Source of the DNA: Rotaria sordida
Taxonomy: Eukaryota > Rotifera > Eurotatoria > Philodinida > Philodinidae
NCBI GenBank assembly: GCA_905250125.1
Contig: CAJNOL010000901.1
Location: 24,483 to 88,482, forward strand
Direction: 5' to 3'
Length of the DNA stretch: 64,000 bases
Positions 1-14,686 of this stretch are shown piece after piece. Position numbers and translations under genes: made by a program. The notes under the pieces were generated by a model, which searched no databases, had not been told where the DNA came from, and saw only the letters and a list, made by a program, of their open reading frames with translations. Every line of letters begins with the position of its first letter. Positions within the stretch are counted from its first letter, which is position 1.

Positions 1-971
1 ATCTGCACATAGTGATTCTTCTATTTAAAATCGTCAGAGGAAGTTTTTCGAATTTTTTCAACTTGAGTATATGTGTGTGTGTATATCCATGGAAAAGAAA
101 GACTAAACTAGTTCCGACTTTTCTCAAGGATTTCATTAGGTAGTTTTAACTTTTCATTGTCTTAATGAATAGATTTGAAATGGACAAAATAATTCCTCTC
201 AGATCTAATCAATAAGTTTGAAGGATGCAGAAAAATATTTCTTTTCTCAACGTATAGAAAGTATAATGGAAAGGAAAGTCGCGCAAAGCCTGTGTAATGG
301 TCTTATTTTTATTTTATATAGATATGAAACTTTTTTTATTTGATTTACTACGAACAAGAAAGTTTAGTTTGTACTGTAAGAATTTGCGGTGACAAGAGAA
401 ATGAACTTAATATAAATAATTTTTGTTTGTCAGATAACATCTATCTATTTGTGTTTTCTATGTTTTTACATCTAGAACTCTTTAAATTAAGAGGCTAGAT
501 TTTTCCTCTTCGTTTGAGTTGATATGTAGATATCTGACTTTTACTAATTGTTCAATGGCATAGAATAGATTTGTTTTATTGATGTTTGTCATAATGTTGT
601 CACTTTTATGAAAGATTCTCTTGTATATAGAGTGATGAGTGGTACACAAGTTGTTGTTGAAAATGATCAGTTTTTTTTGTCGTTTTACACTTCGAGTGGC
701 TTGTTAGCGCGATTAGTGAGTATTTTGTTTGATATCGTCCTCAAGAATGTATTCTTCTATGTGTTAACATGTCATATGCATCATTATGACAAATCTCGAA
801 TGAAAATCTAAAATAACGTGAAATTGAGAAAGAGAAATCGTCATTGAAATGTTCATAATTTATTTTCCATGGATGAATAGTATATTTCTGAGTGATATGA
901 AAATGACAATATTAATACATAGAGCAATCGAAAACTAGTAAGAGTGGTACTGAAATTGATTATAAGAAGTT
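1..971. other. AT-rich non-coding stretch
   Basis: No open frame with coding character is visible on either strand, only short chance frames. The sequence is AT-rich with poly-A and poly-T runs. I see no RNA gene or repeat here. Confidence 0.6.
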
Positions 972-1682
972 TTAAGAAACTTTCTCTCAATATAGTCGTT
1001 CAAGAGAAAATAATACTTTAGATTTTTATACTATTTTATCATACTTCAACTAATATAATAATAATATAATAAAATAGAAAGAAGATAAGACATAGAAGCC
1101 AGATAGAGAGTTGCGTTTTTCATCATTTGAAAGAGAAGATCAAGATACATCAAATCGTAAATTATACGTTTTCCTAGTATGTTGTCGGAAGTTTGTTTAA
1201 GCAATTTTCTAAGTGTCGAAAAAGGGTTTCTTATGAAAAAAGAAACAGCAAAAAACGCTTTTTTTTTTACAGAAATTATCAGAAAAATAAAGTTAAAAGT
1301 TCGACTGAAATATCTCTAACTCCTGAATGATTAATTCTAAACATGTGAACATTGTGGACTTTTGTAGACTTTCCATTAGTGATTTGAATACACACCTGAT
1401 AATTAACAATTCACTGAATATGCCTCACTGGATAAGTTTGTGTTTAAAGAGGTTTATTGAAAACGTTAAAAAAGTCATATAAAAAAATCTATAATTTACG
1501 ATTTGATGGATCTTGATCTTCTCTTTCAAATGATGAAAAGCACAACTCTCTATCTACCTTTTATAGCTTATCTTCTTTCTATTTTATTAGTATTATTATA
1601 TTAGTTGAAGTATGATCAAAGAGCATAGAAACTTAGAGTATTAGTTTATCTTGAACGACTATATTGAGAGAAAGTTTCTTAA
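972..1682. mobile_element. Foldback (long inverted repeat) element, 711 bp
   Basis: The left arm (972 to about 1170) begins TTAAGAAACTTTCTCTCAAT. The right arm (about 1489-1682) is its reverse complement with scattered mismatches and small indels. The spacer is about 320 bp. No transposase frame is present, so this looks like a non-autonomous MITE or foldback element. A second, partial copy of the right-arm end lies at 35899-35983, which shows that the sequence is dispersed. Confidence 0.75.
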
Positions 1683-4600
1683 TAGATGGTCCACGAGAAA
1701 ATTGGACATTTTTTAATAGGGCCATACTTTCGAAAATTTTCACTCCTATATGTTATCATTGGAAATAAAAGAGCAAAGTGGGAAAGGTATAAATCCAAAA
1801 TTTAAGCTCATTCTGATTTACCTTTGAAAAGTTATGAATCACACACTGAATGTACCCTCCAGATCAGTAATCAAATGGTTTACGTTGAAGTTGTTATTCT
1901 GCATAAAAAAGGCATATCAAATCTGAGACTATTCCTTATCTTATCAATTGATAATTTTACTCATTGAAATAACATTTCTTTATCATAATACCTTGAAAAC
2001 TAACCTAGATCTGTCATTGATTAGATGACTGATTCGAGCTTTGTGGCTAACTGTTTCCTCGATCTGATGAAGGACTAGTTTAATCTTCTATTCGAGATTT
2101 GACTAGGTCGGTCGATGATTAGTTTCATTGTTGAATAATTGAGTTGAGTCTTAGATTATCTTATGACATACATTAGAGAGATAAAATAAAGTGTATTTTT
2201 ACAAATATTTTCTAAAGTATCAGAATAGAATTTCAGTAAATATTATGTAGTCTTGAAGAGATTCTAGCTTCTAGTATAAGATGAAAATCATTCGAATCTA
2301 AATGTCTAAGGCAAAGATTAGCATGATAGCGAATAAGCAAAAAACAATAACAATTTACTTTTTTTTTTTTGTGTTGCTGAACAAAATAACTTTTTTAAAC
2401 CTTGGAAATTCGAATCATATCGATTAAATATTGCTTTTCTAAGTAAGTCTAAAAATCAGTTTGCGTAGAGTTTATTTGTTTTATCAAGAGATTTAAAGTA
2501 TTGATTTAAAAAATCGTCTTTTTTTTGAATAGTAAGTCAAACATAATATATTTAACTTTTTCTCCATTGTGGTACTTTTCAAAATGTCTTCTGACATATT
2601 CTACATTCGAATTCCTCAGTGAGACGGTCCATGGATTTTTTTCAAGGAATCTGAATAGGAAATATTTTACTAAAAAATCAGGCCAATCAAATTCAATGAA
2701 TAGAATATATATTAAAAATAGAAAAAGTCTAATTGATTTTCGTTGAGCCACTGTAATCTTTCTTTTTCTGCTTTTATTAGGTTACTGAAGTGAAATTAAA
2801 TTTTTAATTATATATATTATTTGATAAATTTTTTTTATTAAATACTAAACATTTTGCCAAATTGATCGACACAACAATTAAATCTGAACTTCGTTAAATA
2901 TATACTCTGTTTATGACACGGGTCCATAAAAGTTGATAGAAAATATTCGGGATTCACGATCACACTGGATACTACGCTACACGCATAAATACATATTTTT
3001 ATTTTTGAAAATTCTCGACGTCTAAAGTCAGTTATAGAAGATATAATGCATCAGCTTACACTTCAACTTATAATAGTAACAAATAAGATGCTCCGTATTA
3101 CAACTACTATTGGATGATGCTGCCATGGTTATTTCAATAGGTCTAACATCTTTTTTTTTACAGTTGATAAACTTCAGAAGTGGTCATTCATTTTCTTGAT
3201 AGTCACTAACAGAGATCTATGCTGATGCATTAATTAACAATGGCTTAATCTTTTGTAATTTAACTTCTCTGTTAGTGAAAACAACATCGATTATTAATTC
3301 TCGATTCTTTGTTTATAATAATGATCTTAATTTGATTAAATTTTAAAATGAAAATGGTAGAAAATGATGATAATAAGAAAGTAGACATTTGACACAGTGG
3401 TCTTTTCGTTGATTCAGTTTATTATGCAGAATTATTTATCAATATATTGGTTATTGAATAAAGAATATATTGATAAAGTGATAGTGATCCTATAAAGACA
3501 ATGATTAAATTGTGAATGAAATATGATCGTCAATCTTTGGTTTGAAATTGAAGAATGACTAATGAACTATTAGAATATTTATGTTTTGAAATTCTTTCTT
3601 CTATTGTTTATATTATTTAAAAGAATAATTATTATTCAAAGATTAAGATTAAAATTTAAAAATCTGAATAACATATTATATATTTAAGTTTCGTCTTGTC
3701 AATTTTTTATGAAAGATCATATAGAATTATTCTGTAAATAAATCTCTCTTGCTAGTGGTTAAACCATAAAAAGAATTATTTCTTAATCGAGAGTAAAAAA
3801 AAACTGATATTAGTTTAATTCGATTAACCTCTGATGCAAAATCAATTTCTCATATTTTAATCGATGATTTTCCACCCAGAAATATCTTCGAGAGTTTAAC
3901 TTCTTTTTTTTTCATATTAAAAGAATAAAATGTTAACTTGAAAAATCTTAGGAGAAAAATTTTGTTTTCAGATCAAGTTTATTTATTTGTCTATGAGAGA
4001 TTACATTTGAAATGATAGATTATTATAAAACGTAGAAATATTTTAATGATCCTTTCAAATATGATAGGATCATCTATCTTTTCATAGACTTTATCATCGG
4101 CATACTTTACAACTATTAGATTCATTTATTAAAAAATCGCTTTACTTTATGAATAGTTTCGAGATGCTCAACGAAATTTATTCACATTTTTCTAAAATAA
4201 ATCTTCTAAAACAACAGATTATTCTCTACAAATTTCAATTTATTTTAATATCATTTTATTTATTGTTGAAGAACTCCTGAGAAATTTTCGAAAATATGAA
4301 AGGCAATTCATTTTTATAAGGATGAATTTCTCATCTGTTCAGTTTTTAAGAAAACTTTTCTTGTGTGAGTTTCAATAGTAGGAAAACAATTAACTTTCTA
4401 TGTTTGCATTCTAGGTTATTTTAATGTATTCAACTATTCAATAAATATTATATTAACATAGATCTATAATTCTCTTTTGAAAAAAATAGAAACAAACATT
4501 TATTCATTTTTCTATTGTTTTTATTTTATTTTTTTTTTGTAATGTAAGCTTTTACATAAAAACACATTATGTTTATTCGAATTAAAGATTATCCAAAATA

Positions 4601-7600
4601 TTCTCCATACTAACATCTCGATGAATTCTTTGAATTAATAGTTCAACATAAAATGGTGCATGTTGTTCAAGAAATTAACAACAAATGAAAGATATATATA
4701 TATATAAACACGATTAGCCTAACTAGAATTTCCATTCTTATCTAGACACGATCAATTTAACCGATTGGATCCGATGTCGGCCACCGGTGGCCAACGCTAT
4801 AGTTTAACGAGAAACTGTATAGAAAAGCACTTTTTTTTGCTTTTTTCTTTGGCAAGAGGTTAAATACAAGGTGTCATCTCTTCTATATTCAGTACTTTAT
4901 TTGAGTCCTTTATTCCACAGCATAATACTTATTATTAAAACATTCAAGAGAATAAAATTTATCACAGTCAGAACAGAAAGTTTTTACTTTGTTTGCTGTC
5001 GCATAGCTCGCTTCTCTTGATTGTTGTTCCCTGCTTTTTTTCATAGCAACCAGCACAGCGCCTTGGGACATTGCACGCAGATTCTTCCCTTTCTTTGAGC
5101 TTGTCATCAGCGAGTTTGCGCTTCGAACGACTTGCTGATTGTTGTCTCGGATCATGGTTCAGCTTTTCACATGGCGTACCAAGGAGTAAAGATCACACAA
5201 GACTTTCTCGAAACTGCAGAATGGTCATATCGCTTGCGGCATTATTTTCCTTGTAAATCAAATAACTACACTCCTTACTCTTCACCTTCACCTTCACCTT
5301 CAAAGGTAAAAGATGAAATCGAACGTTTTATCCAAAAATAATGAATGAATGAAAAAAGAGAAAATCGAATACTAGTTGAATAAATTGTGTTAAGTGTTTT
5401 GTTATATTAATTATATCTTAACATCCAATCTGATATATTTTATAAAACATATTTATTATCAATAATATCAATATCGAATATAAAATAAAATATAAAAGTG
5501 AACAAAGTTTTTAACGTGAGAAATCATTTCATTTTTACCTTTATTTCAAGAATAATTTTCTTTTCCAACGAACTATATTTTATCTATTTATAAAAGAAAT
5601 TCTTTATTATCTTATTGATGGATCCTAGAAGATATAGATTATATATTTGAATGACGATAAGCAAACATATAATTATTACTATAAAATCTTTCTTTTTTTC
5701 AAATCTTAAATAAAACATTTACATTTCGATCTCGGATAAAAACATCGAATATTTAAGATTAGTTTTCAATTGAAAGTTCTTAGTTAACATAAATACAGTA
5801 TTGAGAAAGATGAAACGTAGATATTGAAATGATTTGAAGTAAGTAAAGGATCAATATTTTGTCTAGTTTAACAATCATACTTTGAAAATAATCATCAATC
5901 GACATCAATATTAATTATTTATGATTGACATATTTATTTTTTATTGAATTAATAAAAATCAAAATACGATTCAATGTAGAAATAAATTCTTCAAAAATAT
6001 GTCTTTAATCGAAGATCTATGATGAAAAGCTAAAAAAATGATTTAATTGAAATAAATTCAAAGATATTTCTGTTATATTTTTATTTAAGAAAAACAATGA
6101 ATAAAATAATATTTATAATATAAATCAATTTCTGATCGATATCTTCAATAAATAGATTAATTATTCTATTAAATAATTTCACAGTGATATTTATTCAATT
6201 AAATAAATAAATAGAAATTCTTATAAAAAAAAAATATTTCCTTTTTTTTCTAATAAAAATCAAATAATGAAAATAGATCTTATTTTTAAATCATTCTTAT
6301 TATCCTCCATCTCGTCATTTTCATGTAGACACCGACAGTTTTAGGCAGTTTCGATAATACCGACAGACGATAAACTCTAATTAATCGACGGTTTCTAACG
6401 ACTTTTCCATATGATAAAATTTTCGATAAAAATCTATTTATATTATTCGTTCTGATAAAACTCCTATCTTTTCATTTATATAGAAACTATCAAAGATCAT
6501 TATACTTTATTCAAAACTTGGAATTATAGAATATCAGAGATTCCACTGGAATTATTTATCATTAGTGGAACTCCACGATCATCATTTAGATCGACCGTTA
6601 TTTTTTTTTTTTTTTTGTTCTGTAATTGATAAATGAAATAATCAGTAGCAGATAATGATTAAACTCAATAAATAATATCTTACAATAGAGAAATTAATCA
6701 AATGTCACCTTTGATTGTTAAAATATGATTTTGAATGTTCAATAAAGTTCTTGGATGAGTTATATCAACAGGTAGAAAAACGGAATTAGTCATAACTAAC
6801 ATTCGTCGACGCTTTATTCAAACATACTTCAAGATTAAACCATAACAAACAAATATTTCGAATGATCAATATAAAATCAAGATAAAATCTCAATTAAAAA
6901 CGAATTATCTTATTGTTTGACCTGTCATTTTGAATAGTTTATTAGAAATATCTAATCTCTCGAATACATGTTGATCAAAATACGTAAAGCAAATACGAGA
7001 GAAATGAAATTTTTAGGAGTATCTTCTTTAATAGAAGATTTCGATGTTTTTCAAAAAATATAATTTATTATTGAGGAAATAATTACAAGAAAATAAACTA
7101 TCTATGGACAAATTTACAATTAAAGATAAAAGAATAAGAGAATTAGAATATGATAAATATATATATTATACTTTTCCACAATATATTCATCATAACAAAT
7201 AATGATAATTAATCTCTACAAATTGAAATTTATCAAAAATTTCTACCTGATTGACCTTCTCAAATCAAATATAAATTTACCTTATGGAAAAAAAATCGAT
7301 GGAGAGATATTCTATTATAAAGTTGTTCCACAAGATTATAACCTTGTTCAACTATGAATATAACTCGAATCAATATGAAATCTAAACAAGATATATTTTA
7401 ATCAGGTTGAATAATTTATGTCTATGCTGATTGTTCTCAAGTCTTTTATCCAAATATGAAAGTTTTATTGAAAATTTCTCCAACTCTATCAATGATAATA
7501 ATAACTAGAAAACAAATATTCTCTCTCCTCAAATTACTCAACACTTATTTACGTTCAATCATGTTGAAAACAATACTTCATGGATTAGTTATGACCTATA

Positions 7601-10600
7601 TTTATCGAGATTTATATAGAAATATTCATCTTGGAATTGATCAATTTCGAAAATCTAAGTATCGATTGATTTTTTAGATCTTACTGAGAAAATTTCTTTC
7701 AGAAAAAAACGCTTCTTTTTTATCATGAATTTATAAATTTAGTATATAAAACGGAAATAAAGAATTGTAAAAAAATGAGAAGACTAGTTTATCTATTTCC
7801 ATAAAAATTCCTACTATATCGAATGATATTATTTCGAAAGCGGCATCTCCATTCGAAAATCCAGAATACGCCTCTAAAAATAATCTCATAGAATTTTGTA
7901 ATACTCGAAAAGTTTGAGCTATTCTCTAAGATAAATTTATATTTTTACCGTAAATAGTTATATTTGTATGGTGATAGGAGACGAAAATTTTCCTCTTTTT
8001 TCACGATATGTTGACAGAGATAGACTTAAGAAAAATTCATACGACTTAACAGAAATAGAAGAATTTTATAGAATGACAAATAAAAGTGAGACACGAAATT
8101 TGAAAAAGAATTCGTTTTTTTATTCAATTCCATAAAAGCAATTTATTTTTTTATAGGAAATCAATCTGTTATAATGATCTTTGATAATTTATCTAATTTT
8201 TTATTTTAATTCTAGATGAAATACTTTAGTTGAAAATGAATCTTTTCTAATATTGAAATATAATGCAGAATCTATAAAAGATTATTTTTCGTCAATGAAT
8301 TAATATTTTATTTTTACCAATAAAATTTCTCAACTCTTTACCGGTAAAAGATACTGATAACTAATTTACACTTTACGAAAATTGAATCAATAGAGAAAAT
8401 ATCTAGAAAGAAAGTTAAATATTCTATATAGATTTATTTTCAAACTGAAATTGACTTTAACTTAAAATAATGAAAAATCCATTCAATTTTTGAATTAAAT
8501 TCAAATTAACTTCGATTGATAATAAACTCAATCGAAACTAAATTAAAATTGAATTTAGTTGAAATTTTTCTATATTTAATTGATTTTAAAAAAAAATTAA
8601 ATCTAACTGAATTATTTCATATAGAATTTAAATCCGATTCGATTGATTAAACATTGAATTTCAGTGCAATTTAATTCGAGTTAAATCTGAAAACATGAAT
8701 TAATTAATAAAAATAGATTTTAATTCAATTTCAATCAGTTTAAACTCAAAGTTACTAAATTTAAAAAAAAATAAGATTTAAAGTAAAGTATGATAAACTA
8801 GAGATCCATAGAAAGATTTTATAGAATATTTTTTAATATTTATATACATATTCGCATGAATTAAATAATAAAGGGATTTTTCTTCGTAAACATCCATTTC
8901 TCTTAATGTGCTATTATTGTATAATTGGTATATTTTACAACAATTCGTCAACTCTTTTATTTTATGATGACGAGTATAACCCTATAATTAAATTTATCTT
9001 GGCTCATATTCAATGAATTTTGACTTGTTTTTTCTTTTTTTTATTGAAGTAAGTTAAATTGTTATAGATTTCTAGATATAGATTGAATGTATTGGTTAGA
9101 ACAAAAAATAAAATATTAAATGATTAAAGATCAATAAGAGAAGTTCATATGCTTTCAAACCGAAAAGGTTTTAACAAATTTAAAGAATAGTTTTCGATTT
9201 TCGTACTTGACAGTTTAAAAAAAAAATGAAATCCATACGCACATGTTAGACTCAAAGGAAGCCTATCTATATATAATTATGTAAAAATATCGCACGATGA
9301 GAAATCTATAAAAAACGTTCTACTAGCTATTATTACTTCTATTCTATTTATTCATTATTTTCTTATTGAATTGTTACCTTAAAAAGGTTATGTTGATTGG
9401 ATAATATTGTTATAATTGTTAATAGGAAGTGATATGTAGAGGGTATGTTTTCTTTTAATAAAAGGGATGAGTATAAATTATACATTTGTTTTCTTGTTTT
9501 GATAATTTTCGATATATTAAGTCAATATTGAGATTATCGTTCATGAAAAATATTGATCATTTCAATTGTTCCTTATTTATGGAAATGATTAAAGAACATA
9601 ATGTTCCTCGAATGTAATCTTTAATTATTTTATTTCATATAGATTTTTTAATAATCAATCTCAATATGGATAAACAAATGAGTATCTTTTTTTTTTTTGT
9701 TCAAAACAGAATATTTAATAATTATATTATTATCCGTTTCGATGATTTCGGTTGTTATGTAAATAATGTATTGTTTTTTGTTCGATTGTCTATTGATGAT
9801 ATGTGATCCAAAATAAGAACTTATTATAGAAAGAAGAAAATCAATCCCATTTTGTTACCAATTAATCATTTTACTTTTATATTTTATTATATTGTTTTCA
9901 AATGACAGTAGAGAATTTTTTGTTTTTTAAGATAATGATTACATTAACCAAGAGAGATCTCATTTATTTACAAAGTTTAAAAGTGAAACAACTATGAACA
10001 AACCGACTAAACTAAACAAATAAAAAGGCAAAGAGGAAAAATTTTCGGCTACTCTATAAGGATTTTATAAAAGAAATTTCTGAATAAAATATCTAATAAA
10101 TGATTTATGTATTCTATATAAAATAATGTGTTTTTGTCAAATATGATCTAAAATGAATATTGAAATATAAAATATTTGTCTAGATGAAACAATTCTCAAT
10201 AAGTAATAGCAATGTTCGAAGACTTCAATAAAACTAGTTTTATTAAGATTTTTTATAAAAATTTTATTTTATAGATCAAAATAAACAATAAGAAAACTGT
10301 TCATGTATTTCCTTGATCGATTTATTTTTTCAATTTATCGATAATCCGAGAGTCATTTTGATGAAGAAAATTTGATAGAGAGATGAGGAATATCTCATTT
10401 TCCTCTATAGAATTAAAATTCTTCTAAAAGTATTCGAATAGATAGGATATATATATCATTTTATAAAAATATTCATTCAAATGGTTACCTTAGAACTTTC
10501 CGATTTGATTATCCTGATCAAGAATCATTTTACATACACAAATCTGTTTTTAAGATTGTTGCTGGTTATAATCATGTCGAAGAAAAGTTTTAAATATAAT

Positions 10601-13600
10601 TTATATTTATTTCCTCATCTCTCTCTCTCTCCGTTTTATCATAGAGAATGTGAGATGTTTTGTTGATATAGAATAAAATACTCTATCACAATATCGTCTA
10701 GTTAACAACTTGATTATTACCTTTCTCAAGTATCAACTAATTGAAATTCTCTATAAAGTGTACTAGTAGCATTATTATTTTCTTTTTTGTTGATAGAAAA
10801 GTAAAGCCTGATGTTGAAAATCTAATGATAACAAGTTATTTATCTTATCTAAAGAAAATATCTTATTTTATTATCATTATTGGATCTTTATTAAATGTTG
10901 ATGTTTTCTTGCTCGAATAAAACGAAATTATTTCTTATTTATCTTTTCATTGTTAATCTTAAATAAAAGGTTAAATCAATTGAAATATTAGAATAGTTAA
11001 TATAGTTGTGCTAGTGATTGATATATTAGAGAAAGTGAAAGATAATTATTGACGTTAGATTTTGCTTTATTATTTAATATAGTATCTAGTTTAGAATTGA
11101 TCAAAATATATTTCAAAATAGCATAAAATCAAATATTTTTTTTAATAATAACCTTTAACAATTATATTATTCAACTTGTCAACGGTAGAGAACTTGTTCA
11201 AATCTTTTTTTTTCTACTTTATTATATATTGACGTATTTGAACTTTTATGGAAAATCGTTTATCTAGATAGATGGTATCTCTGGATATGCATCATACAAA
11301 TTTGTTGATATTCGTTCTGACTAATATAATAATGTGTGAAAAATAAATAAATCCTATTCAATTTATTGATGGAATATCTCAAATTTGTGATTGTATATTC
11401 ATAAATTAGAAAATAAAAACATTTATTTCGTGTCGATTAGAAAGATTCTAAGAATGAAACAAGTATTGAAAGAAAATGGTCAATTTACACGTGATTTAAA
11501 TTTCTTTACCAGGTTATTTTTGTCAGATTAATCGAAATTGGTCAGTCTATTATCAATTGACATTTGAATATATCGACTACCCTTTCCTATACAAATATCA
11601 ACAACATCTAGAGAAACACATATCATCCAAAAAATAAATAAATAGAACGACCTTCTAAGTATATTATTCGATCAATGAGATAAGATTCTAATAAAAACTA
11701 ATTTATCGAAAAAAAGATCGAATAGAGGAGGATAATATCTACCTTCGAAGATCCTATCTCTGGACATAGATTATTATATTGATAGTCACTCATCTATTAT
11801 CGTTACTCTAGACATGATCACTATCATCTATACACTTGTTACAGAGATAATTCATTTTACTCTACTACATTTACAATTATTAAATATTTCAATTTTTCAA
11901 TTGAGTTGGGAAAAAAAACAAGATTCTTTTGATCCTTACTCTAATATTATTATAATCTATAGTTTTAATGAGAAGACGATATAGTATGCTTTGTTTAGCT
12001 AGATTTTATTAGACAGATAGATTTTCATCAGAAAAATATCAATTAGATAGAGATTATTTATCTTAGAAATGAAGACTTTCAACTATTATTTTCGATGGTA
12101 CTAAATTTCTAAATACTAAAAATTCTTCACAATTATTTTTTGATCATTGATTTAGATGTTTTTGGAGAGTTTTCACGGAAACTCAATTAAACGTCGACAG
12201 AAGAGATATTCGAGATACAGAGATCTAGGAGACATAGTAAAAAGTTATTTCTTTTTTATGATTGATTTATTTTTCGAGCAAGGATCGATAAGTTGAATGA
12301 ATATATCTGAATGAGTTACTATTCAAAGTCAACCACTATATTAAGATTATCTAGACTAGTTAATAAATATCTCCTATATGTTGAATATGTTGAATATTTG
12401 ATATGCCTCCGTATATCTTGAGTATCTCTTATATCTTCTTCGTCGGTGTTTAATTTAGTTTCAGCGTAAATTCTCCGGAGACATGATATGGAAAGTGAAT
12501 ATGATGTTCTACGAATGTAAATCGGATGATCTCTATCAATAATAATAATATTCCCTTGAGATATACTAGATTGATAATAATTCGAATAATAATTTCTATA
12601 ATCGAGACATGATTAACTATGTTAATTGTTGGTATATTTAATAGATATATAACATAAACATAAACATAACATGGATTTTATATAGAAATAAGAGCAATAA
12701 CAATTGATTTATTTATTTTTTTGATTTTTCTAATTAAAACTTTATTATTGATAGTGGTCGTGTATTATCTATGATTGATGTTATTCATCTTGGATTTATT
12801 TTAATTGGTATAAATCGTCCGATTTACATTGGTAGAAGAAGACACTAATTTTCATTAGTTTTGTTCTGATAATTGTCTCATAATGAATGAAAATTGAAGT
12901 AAAAGAATATTATTCTTTTCGATATAATTGTTATTATTATTATAATAAAAAAATAAATAAATAAATTATTGATTTATAAACTAATATTGTTGTTTTTATT
13001 TAAATACAAAGTCAATGTTATATTTATGAAAAGTCTTGAGAGAATGATATATAGATAGATAAAATATTTTATTCAGTTCTAAATTGTATGTTAACAGTAT
13101 ATTCAGTATCTTATAATTCGATTTTCTTTGTTTTTTTCTGGAAGGTTACATACTGATACTAATCTGGTCGTTTGTGCATGGCTTGTTTCTATTCTTTATC
13201 TTAATTTTCTGTCGTTTCTACTATTTTTTCTTGTTTCTTTTCGCTTTCTTCTTTCTCTTATTCTGATTGTACTCTCTATAGGATTGATGTCGATAGTTTG
13301 TTCTCTTCTAATGTATGCTTTTTCATTGGAAATGACAAAAATGTTGTGGTTATGTGTGCCTGGAAATCCAATTGAATAACTAACAAATGTTTTTATATAT
13401 AGCGAGATAATAATATAAACGGTTTTAGATATCTAAACTAAGAAAGAAAAATGGCACAGTAATATATTAGATCTTCTGTCCTTCTCTATATTCTCTATAC
13501 ATAATACGATTTGTAAGCTAAACATAGAATAATTTGCTGAATGCTCTCTAGAGAACAAGGGAAAACGACACATTTTTTCTGTCATTGTGTAAGGTCACTT

Positions 13601-14686
13601 TTATTCCGTTTTTGTTCTTCTATTGCCATAGATGGTAATGGAATAACTGGTTTGTCATATTAAGATAGATAATCATTCGTCACCTTTATACGGTTTCCAT
13701 ATTTGTGTTAGATCTTTTTTGGGATATTCTTTGTATAATATATAAATTCTATTTTCTCTTATTTTCACTCAGTTAATATATGGTTAACATATTATTCAGT
13801 TCTACAAGAGTTACCCAATTCTTTCTTCGTTTACGTTATTCGAATGTATTATTTTAAGATCGACGGATTAGTTCATATGAATAACAGCATCTCGCAAATG
13901 TGTTTCATATTTTTCTTTGTCGAGCAACTTTCTTTTATACGCAAAGAGTTAATATTTGATGCTTTTTCATAGAGAATTTATTTTTTAAAATAATCATCAG
14001 CGTTTTCGAACAGTCAACTTCTGTAAGTATTGATGATTTTCGATCATAAGTAAGTAACGTACCAGAATATAAGTTTATTCTGAATGTTTCTTGATAAAAT
14101 AAGTGTAGACTCTCATAAATTGTAGTAGATTAAAAGATAACTTATTTAAATAATCTATATTCTAACAGAATCATTTCCTGATGATTTTGAGTTGCAATAG
14201 ACATGAACACTAGATTCTAATCATGTATTTTACCAACGAAACAAACATATTCTTAGTTAGAGAAAACCTAAAAATCAGTTTTCGGATATTTTAATACGAG
14301 AAAAACTTCTAAGATCATTATGTAAACCTCTTTAAATAGATGGTTTATCTCTCGAATAAATTTCAAGATTTTTTTGTCGTCCTCTGATACAGAGTTTATT
14401 CTTGTCTCTTCTACCTTTTCATTGTTACTCTCGATGAGAGTGACTGCCTAGATATTAAACAGACACACTAACCATCTTTCTTGATGTTTCCTACATCCTT
14501 AATTTCTTAAATATGGAACATCTCTCAACTATTATAACAAAGAGATACAACATTTATTTATATGCTCTTTCATTTTGTATGACAACCTATTGAAAGTTTT
14601 ATTATAAAATCTTTTTTGTTTTAGATTGTAGTGGTGATTTTTTCTCAATAAAACAAACAAATTCTACATAGTATTCTAAAACGAAG
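1683..14686. other. Gene desert, strongly AT-rich
   Basis: About 13 kb without any frame I would call a gene. Frames that stay open here (for example 7456-7677 and 13128-13379 on the plus strand) are T-rich or low in complexity and have no recognisable domain. Minor structure: a 12-bp perfect inverted repeat at 3204-3215/3266-3277, a GC-rich 14-bp palindrome at 4779-4792, a (TA)n run near 4691-4706, a short TTCACC repeat near 5285-5302, and self-complementary AT-rich sequence around 8450-8770. Confidence 0.6.
4910..5155 (-). other. Possible decayed coding fragment with a Cys-pair motif
   Basis: The minus strand stays open for 81 codons and ends in a segment with CSDCDKFYSLECF, a CxxC...C pattern of the kind found in small zinc-binding tails of some transposases. 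Upstream in the same frame there are several stops, and no splice-compatible partner exon was found. It is more GC-balanced than the surrounding desert. I cannot assign a family, and chance is a real alternative. Confidence 0.2.

Noticed and set aside
7456..7677. 73-codon frame suggestive of a retroelement fragment
   Set aside because: No reverse transcriptase, integrase or other motif could be identified; the surrounding frames are full of stops.
13128..13379. Hydrophobic 83-codon frame that could be a small membrane protein
   Set aside because: T-rich DNA gives Leu/Phe/Ser-rich frames by chance; no conserved motif, splice context or stop/start context supports it.
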